Shown one piece after another: positions 50,613-59,052 of a stretch of 60,876 nt of DNA. Under the pieces are notes generated by a model. It saw nothing but the letters and a program-made list of their open reading frames with translations. It was not told the origin of the DNA and ran no database searches. Origin of the DNA: Deltaproteobacteria bacterium. Lineage in GTDB: Bacteria; Myxococcota; JADLHZ01. The first letter of the stretch is position 1; each line of letters begins with the position of its first letter. The position numbers and the translations under genes are program-made. The stretch spans positions 1 through 60,876 of the forward strand of contig JADLHZ010000153.1 in assembly GCA_020848545.1 (NCBI GenBank), read 5' to 3'.

Positions 50613-50707
50613 TGCGACGGAGCTGGTCTAGATCTAGTCGCCCATCCAGAGCGACGCGCCGAGCCGCGGTACAACGCCGCTCTCACTTCGCGGCAGGCGC
50701 GTCATGA
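50609..50707 (+). CDS. Small very basic ORF coupled on both sides
   Basis: 32 aa, MMRRSWSRSSRPSRATRRA at the start and HFAAGAS at the end, with nine Arg. Its ATG overlaps the stop of the zinc-ribbon gene (ATGA) and its stop overlaps the start of the ATPase gene (ATGA), so it fills a 91-base gap exactly. It has no clear ribosome site of its own. It may be a coupling ORF or a small basic protein. No homologue is recognised. Confidence 0.4.
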   Translation: MMRRSWSRSSRPSRATRRAAVQRRSHFAAGAS

Positions 50708-51615
50708 CGAGCCTTGGTCGCTGTTTGTTGATCGGAGACGTTGCGGAAGATGACGTCATCTATCGACGGGTTGCATTGAACGCGAGCACCGTTGCCATCA
50801 TGAGTAGTCGAGCGGGTGCGTGGCATCTCGACGGGACAGACACGCTATTTTTGTTCGCGTCACGGACTGAGCGTTCGACGCTCGACGCGATCCTCGATCG
50901 CGTCCCTCCGTCTTTGCGCGACGGACAAATCGTGGCGTTGTTCGACCGGCCGCATGGCGATCATGCGAGTCATTTGATTCAGCGAGACGTTCATCATGTG
51001 GTGAACCTCGATCACAAAAATGCCGAAAGGGATTTCGCATGGCTTCTGTCCCGCCTCGGCGTTCCCGAGACAGCGCCCGAACCGACGAGCGATTCGCTGC
51101 GGCTCGCGCGTCTGCTCGATTCGAGCGCTGCGATGTCGGATCTTCAACTCTCGACGGGCAAAGATCGAATCGATTTTTTGCGTGACATCGAGCGTCTGAC
51201 AACGCGGTCTGCGCTCCCTAAGCGGTTTTCGGAGCTACTGCAGCGCTCGGCCGAGGAGCTCATCAGCAATGCGCTTTTGGGTGCGGCGGACCAGGACTGC
51301 ATGGTCGAATCCATCATCATGACCGATGGTCGGCGCTGGATTCTGAGCGTGTCTGACGACAGCGGCACGCTCCAGTGGCCCGCGGTTCGACGTCATCTCG
51401 GCGCGGCGCTCACCGACCAAGACCTCGCGAGCAATCCATCTGGCGGTGGGCTTGGGCTATCGATGGTCCTACGAGGGTCCACGCATGTGCTCTTCGACGT
51501 GCTTGAGAACGAGCGTACGACCGTGACCTCTGTGCTGGATGTGACCGATACGTTCAGAGGCTTTGCGGAACGCGGCAAGTCGGTGTCATTTTCGAGTCAC
51601 CGAAAAAGTCACTGA
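50704..51615 (+). CDS. RsbW-like ATPase with N-terminal pseudo-receiver-like region
   Basis: 303 aa. The C-terminal half is a GHKL ATPase of the anti-sigma/serine-kinase group: N-box ELISNAL (185-191), DDSG (218-221) and the glycine lid GGGLGLSM (247-254). The N-terminal ~120 residues have a receiver-like strand order without the phospho-site. It lacks the dimerisation H-box of histidine kinases. With the STAS-like proteins and the PP2C phosphatase it completes a partner-switching set. No sigma factor gene is adjacent. The stop overlaps the convergent receiver gene by seven bases. Confidence 0.75.
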   Translation: MTSLGRCLLIGDVAEDDVIYRRVALNASTVAIMSSRAGAWHLDGTDTLFLFASRTERSTLDAILDRVPPSLRDGQIVALFDRPHGDHASHLIQRDVHHVVNLDHKNAERDFAWLLSRLGVPETAPEPTSDSLRLARLLDSSAAMSDLQLSTGKDRIDFLRDIERLTTRSALPKRFSELLQRSAEELISNALLGAADQDCMVESIIMTDGRRWILSVSDDSGTLQWPAVRRHLGAALTDQDLASNPSGGGLGLSMVLRGSTHVLFDVLENERTTVTSVLDVTDTFRGFAERGKSVSFSSHRKSH

Positions 51616-52124
51616 GCGTGTTCGGGCTTCGCGGGCGATGGTGGCGCTGAAACAAGACCGGCGGCCGCGACGACGCCCCGTCGCGATGGTGCAGTCTGCG
51701 AGAGGCCACAGGCCTCGCGTACGACGCGAACGAGCTCATGGGCACGTAGGGGCTTTGGCAGCAAGAACGCGGTATCGGCGAGCGGCATCGAGTCAAACAT
51801 GTCCTCTGGGACGCCTGTGACGAAGATCACGGGCAGCGAAGAGTATTTCGCGTCATGGCGAACCCGTTCGAGTAACTCGACCCCGTTCATGACCGGCATG
51901 TAGAAATCGCAGAGCAGCAGATCGAAGGTTCCCTGCACGAGGTGTTCGAACGCCGTTCCGCCGTCACAGACCTCGGTGATCGACACCTCGAGCTGGCGGC
52001 CGTCTGGCGCGAGCGCGCCAGCGAGGCGTCCGAGCCGAAATCGAAGAATGCGGCGTGCATGCTCGTCGTCGTCCGCGACGAGCACGCGAAGCTTCAGTGA
52101 ATCGGCGTGCTTGAGGTCGTTCAT
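51609..52124 (-). CDS. Response regulator receiver protein
   Basis: 171 aa. A receiver with VLVADDDEHARRIL, phospho-site in DLLLCDFYMPVMNGVELLER and the lysine in LLPKPLRAHEL. There is a ~15-residue insert early in the domain and a short Ala/Pro tail, no output domain. ATG 52124 is chosen because the domain starts there; GAGG is only one base away, so the start is not certain. It is downstream of the GGDEF gene on the same strand. Confidence 0.83.
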   Translation of the reverse strand: MNDLKHADSLKLRVLVADDDEHARRILRFRLGRLAGALAPDGRQLEVSITEVCDGGTAFEHLVQGTFDLLLCDFYMPVMNGVELLERVRHDAKYSSLPVIFVTGVPEDMFDSMPLADTAFLLPKPLRAHELVRVVREACGLSQTAPSRRGVVAAAGLVSAPPSPAKPEHAQ

Positions 52125-52251
52125 TCCTCGAACCCACTGCACGCGCCAGGCCGACCCGGGCGGCGTCCGAAACGGCGAGTTTTTGCTTGCGGGTGCGACA
52201 AGGCGAGATGGTTCTGGGGGGTACCGACCCAGCCAGGGCGTGGGTACTTCG

Positions 52252-53292
52252 TCACGGTACGGTCGCAGACGGAACCGCGTGCGCAGCACCGCGACGGCCG
52301 TTGACCATCGCCTGACCCGAGAGCGTTAGGCGGCCGATCATGTTGAAAACGACGGGCACCGCGTGCGGAGCCGCAGCACCCGAGTCTGCTACTCGGCGTG
52401 CCACTCTCGACGTACGTAGCCTCTTCTGCACGTACATCGCAGCGTCGGCGCGGTCCAAAATCGCAGCGAGTGAATCGCTTGGCGCCGAAGACTCGGCGAA
52501 GCCCACGCTCATGCGGAGCGTGATCCCGGCGTTGGTTGCGTTGAAGCTATCGATCGCGGCTTCGAGCCGCCGTAGCGCGCCCTCGGGATCGGCGTCCATC
52601 CCTGCGACGACGAACTCGTCGCCGCCGAGGCGGGCCACAACATCGGTGGAACGAAAGGTTTCGGCGAGCACCTTGCCGGCGCTTGCGATCGCCTGATCGC
52701 CCGCCGCGTGGCCGTGTTCGTCGTTGATTGCTTTCAGACCATCGAGATCGATCGAGAACACCGTCATCTTTCCGCTCTGGCGCCGCGCGATGCCGAACAA
52801 TCGCTCGGCGTGAGCTTCAAAACCCCGCCGGTTCAGCAGCTGGGTCAACGGGTCGCGCTCCGATTCTGTGTTGAGCCGATCGAAGCGCTCGCGAGCGCGT
52901 GCACGTTCGGCCCGTTGCGACGCGGCGAGCAGAAGCGCAGCCTTGAGCTCGGCCGGGCTGAAGGGTTTGCCCACGCATCCGGAGGCGCAGCCCTCTTCTA
53001 CCAGGTGCGTAGCGATCGCCTCGTCAAGTGCGCCAGACATGTAGACAACCGCGGTGGTGCCTGCGTTCGCGATCGCCCGGCCGACCTGTATCCCGTCTGC
53101 CGCGGTGCGGAGGTTGATGTCGACCAGCGCGACGTCCGGAGAGAGCTCTGTACACGCAGCGAGAGCTTCTTCGGCGGTGTGCGCGACTGACGCTACGGAG
53201 AGACCGAAGGTGCGAATGAGACGAACCACACTGCGAGTGAAGGCGGCGTCGTCATCGACGATAAGAATGCGCGCTGCGGGAGTGGTGATCAT
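52252..53292 (-). CDS. Receiver-GGDEF diguanylate cyclase
   Basis: 346 aa. Receiver: LIVDDDAAFTR, phospho-site D58 in VALVDIN, and VGKPFSPAEL. GGDEF domain: DPLTQLLNRRGFEAH, IDLDGLKAINDEHGHAAGDQ and RLGGDEFV with the active GGDEF at 223-227. The product-inhibition site RxxD (RSTD, 214-217) is exactly five residues before it. It should therefore make c-di-GMP under feedback control. It is divergent from the MinD-PilZ gene 171 bases away. Confidence 0.9.
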   Translation of the reverse strand: MITTPAARILIVDDDAAFTRSVVRLIRTFGLSVASVAHTAEEALAACTELSPDVALVDINLRTAADGIQVGRAIANAGTTAVVYMSGALDEAIATHLVEEGCASGCVGKPFSPAELKAALLLAASQRAERARARERFDRLNTESERDPLTQLLNRRGFEAHAERLFGIARRQSGKMTVFSIDLDGLKAINDEHGHAAGDQAIASAGKVLAETFRSTDVVARLGGDEFVVAGMDADPEGALRRLEAAIDSFNATNAGITLRMSVGFAESSAPSDSLAAILDRADAAMYVQKRLRTSRVARRVADSGAAAPHAVPVVFNMIGRLTLSGQAMVNGRRGAAHAVPSATVP

Positions 53293-53463
53293 GCACCCAG
53301 TGTCGAGTCTACCCACCCGATCGATAGTCGCGCGTACTCCGACCCACCAAGACCGCGGTTGTCGCACATCAACCGACCGCTTCGTGTCGTAGCGTTCACC
53401 TGGTGCGGTTCGCCGCTTGCAAGCTCAACCGGATTTGGCGCTGATCAAGGATGCTTCGACAGC

Positions 53464-54738
53464 ATGCGCATGCGAATCGTTGCGGTCGGCGGAGGCAAAG
53501 GGGGCGTTGGCAAGAGCCTCGTCGCGGCAAATCTGGCCATTGCTCTCGCCGAAGGGGGCGCTCGGGTCGTCGCCGTCGATGCCGACCTCGGTTGCGCCAA
53601 CCTGCACGCCTTGTTCGGAATCGAGCGGCCGCGCCATACGCTCGGCGCGTTCTTTGCGCGCGAGGCGGACACGCTCGGCGAGCTAGCGATCGCGACGAGC
53701 GTTGCCGGCTTGGAGCTCGTGGTCGGCTCGGGCGCGATCGTCGGCGCGGCGAACATCTCTTGGGCGCAAAAGCAACGGCTGCTTCGGCAGATTCTCGCGC
53801 TGGACGCGGACGTGGCGGTGATCGACGTCGGCGCCGGCACGTCGTACAACGTGCTCGATATCTTCGACGTGGCCAACGTGCGATTGATGGTCGTGAGCCC
53901 CACGCTCCCGTCGGTGCAGAACGCCTTTTCGTTCTGCAAGGGTGCTGTCGTGCGCGCGCTCCGCCAAGCCTTCGTCGACGCAGGAGTAGACCCAGCGCTC
54001 GGCGAGCGGCGCGAAACCGAGCGCCTGACGGCGACCATCGCGAGGTTGTCTCTGCAGCATCCGGCCCTCGGCGCGCGGATCGCCCACGCACTTTCACACT
54101 TCAATGCGATGATCGTCGCCAACCAGCTGACCCGCGTCGAGGATCTCGATCTCGTACACGCCCTCTGCCGGATGACACACGACTTTCTCGGCGTGTCGGC
54201 GAACATCGTCGGCCAGATCTATCAGCGCCCAGCGATCGCCCAGTCTGTCATCGCGCGGCGCCCGTTCCTACTCGGCGCCGAACGGGACGATCCAGAAGCG
54301 CGCATGTTCCGCCGCATGGCGCGCACTTTGCTTGACGGCGTGTTGGCTGAGCCGGGACGTGCTTCTAAAGCTCTTCCTCCCGCGGGCGGTCCCGACATGG
54401 GCGCGTTCGATCTCGATCCCTCGGCGTTGCGCGCGCACCCCCGGCACGCAGCGGACTGGGCGGCGACGCTCGAGACCGAGAACGGCATTGTCGAAGGGAT
54501 GATCGCGGACGTGTCGGAAAACGGCGTTCGCTTCATTGGCCCGTGTGGTCGCCCGATCGCGGTGAGCGGCACGGCCATTGTGTGCGTAGCGGGGTTTTCC
54601 GGCGCCGCAGAGGCATCCGTTCGCTGGGTGAGCGCTGCCGAAGGCGGCCGACTCGTCGTCGGGTTGGAGCTCACCGGCGGATCTTTGACCGGCGAGATCT
54701 TGACGAAGAGCGCGCTCCGTTACGCCGCCGCTGGGTGA
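53464..54738 (+). CDS. MinD/FlhG-like ATPase fused to C-terminal PilZ-like domain
   Basis: 424 aa. Residues 1-300 are a MinD/ParA ATPase: deviant Walker A GGGKGGVGKSLVAANL (9-24), VVAVDADLGCANLH (35-48) and VAVIDVGAGTSYNV. A helical insert of ~40 residues follows (about 165-205). Residues 320-405 look like a PilZ domain with RAHPR (RxxxR, 323-327) and DVSENG (349-354), the c-di-GMP-binding pattern. It is a second FlhG-like protein besides the operon copy. ATG 53464 or 53470 could be the start. I infer c-di-GMP control of a positioning ATPase. Confidence 0.82.
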   Translation: MRMRIVAVGGGKGGVGKSLVAANLAIALAEGGARVVAVDADLGCANLHALFGIERPRHTLGAFFAREADTLGELAIATSVAGLELVVGSGAIVGAANISWAQKQRLLRQILALDADVAVIDVGAGTSYNVLDIFDVANVRLMVVSPTLPSVQNAFSFCKGAVVRALRQAFVDAGVDPALGERRETERLTATIARLSLQHPALGARIAHALSHFNAMIVANQLTRVEDLDLVHALCRMTHDFLGVSANIVGQIYQRPAIAQSVIARRPFLLGAERDDPEARMFRRMARTLLDGVLAEPGRASKALPPAGGPDMGAFDLDPSALRAHPRHAADWAATLETENGIVEGMIADVSENGVRFIGPCGRPIAVSGTAIVCVAGFSGAAEASVRWVSAAEGGRLVVGLELTGGSLTGEILTKSALRYAAAG

Positions 54739-55305
54739 GCTGTGCGCCGCGGCATGAGCACGCTTCCGGCGTTTTCGAGACAGCCGAACCTACCTTATGT
54801 CTTTTGTTCCACTGCTCCCCGGAGGCCAGGTGCGCCAGCGAAGAATCGAAGTGTCGTTCGCTACTGGCCGACTGACCAAAAGGACAGTTGACTTTGATCG
54901 CGCTTGTTAGCTTGACGACCGCGAGGTCGAGCTTCTTGCGCAGACGGCAGCCGCACAGCCGACTGAGCAGCACCGGCCGGTGGGGCGACTCGTGACCAGA
55001 AAGATGTAAGAATAGTACGCTTTCTGCTCGGGTCACCGCCACGAATACGCATTGACGAACGCCTCGCGCCGATTTCGCTGACGCATGTCGAAAGTCTACT
55101 GCCCGTGAGGCCGTATGCTGCTCGTGCATGTACGGCGAGACGCGTTGTAGGTTCTGCTCTTCGAGCTGCAAGCCGTGTTTGCACAGCTTCGTCAAAACCG
55201 TTGTCTGCTGCGCGCCGTTCAGGAGAATGACGGCGTTTCGGCCAAGAGGGCGAGCGCTGGCGCAATTGGTCTGCCGTTCGGGGTCGTGCAGTCTTCGCCA
55301 CCACG
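54739..55305. other. Gene-poor stretch
   Basis: 567 bases between the MinD-PilZ gene and a receiver gene. No intact gene is convincing. It contains a probable helicase remnant on the minus strand (separate entry). I see no tRNA, insertion sequence or terminator. Confidence 0.6.
54951..55195 (-). pseudogene. Remnant of a UvrD-type helicase C-terminus
   Basis: About 80 codons read GVRQCVFVAVTRAESVLFLH and then HLSGHESPHRPVLL. This resembles motif VI of superfamily 1 helicases (VAxTRA) and the SG.pSPFL end seen in some of them. No earlier helicase motif is present in any frame, and the sequence after it has no similarity I can see. It is best taken as a decayed fragment; the match is short, so confidence is low. 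Confidence 0.35.
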
Positions 55306-55692
55306 TTACTGGGAGTCAGCCGCTGGGTGTCTCGCAGACATGCCTACGCTCTCGAGCAGCTGCGACATGGTGAACGGTTTCCTGACATAACCGTCGGCGC
55401 CGATGCGATGCGCCTCCCTCCCGTCCTTCGGCTCGCCGCGTGCGCTGAGCATGATGACGCGCGTCCCATCGAGCGCGGCCCTGCGGCGTAGCTCCGCGAG
55501 CACGCTCACGCCGTCCATGCCCGGCATCATGACGTCGAGAAAAATCACATCCGGGTGATCGCGCTCCGCCATCCGCAGCGCCTCGCGGCCATTCGGTGCG
55601 GTGCTCACCGTCACGCCGTGTGGCTCGAAGACACGCCGAACGAGGAGGCTGATCTCGAGATCATCGTCGGCGACGAGGACATGCTTGCTCAT
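55306..55692 (-). CDS. Response regulator receiver protein
   Basis: 128 aa. A complete stand-alone receiver: VLVADDDLEISLLV, phospho-site in VIFLDVMMPGMDGVSVLAEL, threonine-position Ser in IMLSARGEP and YVRKPFTMSQLLE. The start is ATG 55692. It is divergent from the broken MASE1 kinase, with a 281-base spacer in which I see nothing definite. It may serve that kinase. Confidence 0.9.
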   Translation of the reverse strand: MSKHVLVADDDLEISLLVRRVFEPHGVTVSTAPNGREALRMAERDHPDVIFLDVMMPGMDGVSVLAELRRRAALDGTRVIMLSARGEPKDGREAHRIGADGYVRKPFTMSQLLESVGMSARHPAADSQ

Positions 55693-55973
55693 GCCTTGGA
55701 TGTCGTTTGCGCGGGTCGATCGATCAAGCACACCCCGGCGCGGGAGGTGGGCACAGTGCCCAGCCCCACCGCGATCGCTCTCGCGGCCCCCGCAATGCGC
55801 GCGGCGCGCTCATGTGGCAGAAGGATGTCGTCTATGCGCGCGCGATAAGGGCACAGCCCATCCCGTGGCACCAAACCGGGTCACCTTCAGGGGACCATGG
55901 AGCGCAGCGCGTTTCGGCACAAGATCGCGGGTATATATGGGGCCTCCAATGAAGCGGTCTCGCAATACCCTCA

Positions 55974-58678
55974 TTGTCTTCGAGTAAGCCTAACTTGCCT
56001 GCACTCAAGACGTCGGCTCTACTCCCGAGCGTGCGGCCGCTACCAAAAACGTTTCTCGTGACGATCGGCATCGCCGTCGCGTACTGGGCAACAGGACGCC
56101 TCGGGCTGCTCTTGGCGATCCCTCCGGGTTACGCGACCGCCGCGTGGCCACCGGCCGGCATCGCGCTCGGCGCAGCGCTCATGCTCGGCCCGCGCGCACT
56201 CTTCGGGATATGGCTCGGGTCGTTCGCGGTGAACTTCGACCCCGCGCTTTTTCCGTCGGCCAAGGGGTTGCTCGTGCCGACGGCAATAGGCCTCGGTGCG
56301 GTCGCTCAGGCGGCCGTTGGCGTAACGCTCACACGCGCACTGATGCGCTCGCCGTTGACCTTGCTCTCCCCGCGCGATGTGACCGTCTTCTCTCTCGGCG
56401 ATCGGAAGCTGTCTCGTCGCGAGCACTTGGGCTACTGGCGTTTTGCTTGCGACCGGGCTTGCCACAGCGGACGCGACGTTCACTTGGTGGACGTGGTTTC
56501 TTGGCGACGCCCTTGGCTCCCTCATCTTCGCGCCTATCTGCCTCGTCCTCTTCGCGCAGCCCGCAAGGTATTGGCGTCCACGTCGAGTCGCTCTTTGTGT
56601 CACGTTATTCGTCGCTTTTTCCGTGGTCATCGGGGTTTTCGTCTCGTTTCGCGACTATGAAGATAGAGAAGACGCCGAGCGTCATGCGGCGATCGAGGCG
56701 CAAATCGTCCGGGCCCTCGAAGACGGGATTGCGCACGACCTGATGGCGTTGCGCGAGGTTCGCGATTTCGTGACGAGCGTGGCCGAGCTCGACGAGGCCG
56801 TGTTCGAGCGTTTCGCGAAGGGCATCGTCGCGCGCTACCCCTCGATCCAGGCGGTGTCATGGAATGCACACGTTGTGGCGGGGGAGCGGGACTCCTTCGA
56901 ACGCCGCCAGGGCCGCCCTATCGTCGACCTGACACCGTCGGGAGATCTCGTACGCGCAGGCAGCAGAGCCGAGTATTCCCATCACCTTGATCGCGCCGCT
57001 CGAGACGAACGCGAGCGTCCGCGGCCTCGACGTGTTTGCCATTGACGACCGTCGAGCGGCGATCGTCCGCGCGCGGACGGAGAACACCGTGGCGGCTACG
57101 GCGTTGCTCGAGCTCGTGCAAGCGGCGGGGAAAACGGACGGGCTCATCTATTATATGCCCGTCACGGAGAAGCCCGATGGCGTGGTCGCACTCGTGCATC
57201 GCACGCACTTGACCTTGCGACGCGTCTTTCACGATGTCATCGACGACACGATGAACGTCGCGGTGCGCGACGTGACTGAGAGCGACGCACCCGTGGAATT
57301 GTATCGATCCAGCCGTGATGTCCCGGCGGGGGCGATACGACGAATTGCGCCCCCGATCACGGTGGCGGGACGAAAGTGGGAGCTTTCGAGCTTTCAGGCG
57401 CCGCTGCAGCCGCGGCAGCGAGGCAAAGTCGCCTACTGGACCTTGGCAACCGGCTTTGCTTTCACGGGTCTACTCGGCGTGTTGATTCTCATCCTCACTG
57501 GCCACGCGCTCTCAGTCGAGGCCGAGGTTGGCGCGCGCCTCGCCGATCGCGAGCATCGCTTCCGCGCGTTGCTCGAATCGGCTCCTGATGCGGTTGTGAT
57601 CGCAGACGCCAACGGGAGCATCGCGTACGCGAACGAGCAAGTGCGACGGTTGCTCGGCTATGGCGTGGAGATCGTCGGCCGATCGGTCGAAACCCTGGTC
57701 CCGGCGCACCTAGTCGAAGGCCACCGAGCCCTGCGTGGTGACGCCGAGAGGGGCCGGATACCCCGGATGATGGGCGCGGGACGGATTCTCGGTGCCCGGC
57801 ATGCGGACGGGCATATCATCCCCGTCGACATCAGTCTGAGCATGATCCAAACGAACGAAGGAAAGCTGTTCTACGCTGCGATTCGTGACGCCACTGAGCG
57901 GCAGCACACGATCGAGCTACAGCGACGGGCGAGCGAGCTCGAGCAGGGCATTCAGCGGGCGAACGAGGCTAATCGATTGAAAGGTGAGCTCCTCGCGACC
58001 ATGTCGCACGAGTTGCGGACGCCTCTCAATGGCATTCTTGGCTTCGCGCAGCTGCTTCTCTCGGAAAAGCTTGGACCTCTTACTCCAACACACAAACAGT
58101 GCATCGCCGACATCAGGACGAGCGGTCAGCACCTCCTCCGCCTGGTCAACGACGTCCTCGACATGGCGAAGCTCGAGGCCGGCAAGCTCGAGTTGGCGTT
58201 GGCGGAGACGGACATCGGCGCACTGGTCAACGAAGTCGTCGAAGTGCTCTCTGTTCTCGCGCAGACGAAGCATATCGAGCTCGTCATGGAACCACCGGCC
58301 GTCGCAACCGCGCGAACCGACGCGTTGAAGGTGAAGCAGATCGTCTACAATTACGTTTCGAACGCAGTGAAATTCGCTCCAGCTCAAACCCGCGTTCGCA
58401 TCGCTGTGATCCGCGAGGGCGAGCACGCGTTCCGAATTGCCGTGCACGACCAAGGCCGTGGCATACCGATAGCGGATCAGGCGAAGCTCTTTAGCGAGTT
58501 CATCCAGCTCGGCACCGGACACGAACGGACCGCCGGCAGCGGAATCGGCTTGGCTCTCTCGAAGCGCTTGGCCGAGGCGCTCGGCGGCAGCGTCGGCGTC
58601 GAGAGCGATATCGGCAAGGGCAGCACTTTTTGGGTCGTACTGCCGCTGGAGACGAGGGCCCGAGAGGTGGCCGCGTGA
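55974..58678 (+). pseudogene. MASE1-CHASE-PAS histidine kinase with two frameshifts
   Basis: Three reading frames join into one protein of ~900 aa. Frame A (55974 to ~56400) has the first MASE1 helices (PPGYATAAWPPAGIALGAAL). Frame B (~56401 to ~56977) continues MASE1 (TFTWWTWFLGDALG) and starts a CHASE domain. Frame C (~56978 to 58678) continues CHASE (PITLIAPLETNASVRGLDVF), then a transmembrane helix, PAS (LLESAPDAVVIADANGSIAY), HisKA (MSHELRTPLNGIL) and HATPase (NYVSNAVKFA; DQGRGIP; GSGIGLAL). Each break is one extra base (or two lost), at about 56400 and 56977. The kinase core is intact, so the decay is recent, or these are sequencing errors. The start (TTG 55974 or near) is uncertain. 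Confidence 0.8.
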
Positions 58679-59052
58679 GCCTGCGCATCCTGGTCGTCGA
58701 CGACAATGAGATCAACGCTCGCCTCCTCCAACTCTCGCTCGGCGCCGACGGACACGTCGTGCGTGTTGCAGGCACTGCGGCGGAAGCAAGGTCGGCGATT
58801 TCGGAGTTCGATGCTGGCCTTTTCTTGCTCGACGTACATCTGCCAGGAGGCGATGACGGCTTGACGCTCTGCCGTGAGTTGCGCAGGAGCGGCGCACATC
58901 AGAAGACGCCGATCATCGCCATCACCGCTTTTGCGATGAAAGGCGACGAGGAGCGCGCGCTTCTTGCCGGCTGCACGCGCTATCTCTCGAAACCGATCGA
59001 CGTCGATGCGTTGTCTGCGATCATCCGCGACCTGTCGGGAGCCACGCCATGA
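58675..59052 (+). CDS. Response regulator receiver protein (DivK-like)
   Basis: 125 aa. A single receiver: LRILVVDDNEINARLLQLSL, LFLLDVHLPGGDDGLTLC, ITAFAMKGDEERALLAGCTR and YLSKPID, the class often paired with hybrid kinases. Start GTG 58675 overlaps the kinase stop (GTGA), so it belongs to the broken kinase's operon. The stop overlaps the next gene. All phosphorylation residues are present. Confidence 0.9.
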   Translation: MSLRILVVDDNEINARLLQLSLGADGHVVRVAGTAAEARSAISEFDAGLFLLDVHLPGGDDGLTLCRELRRSGAHQKTPIIAITAFAMKGDEERALLAGCTRYLSKPIDVDALSAIIRDLSGATP

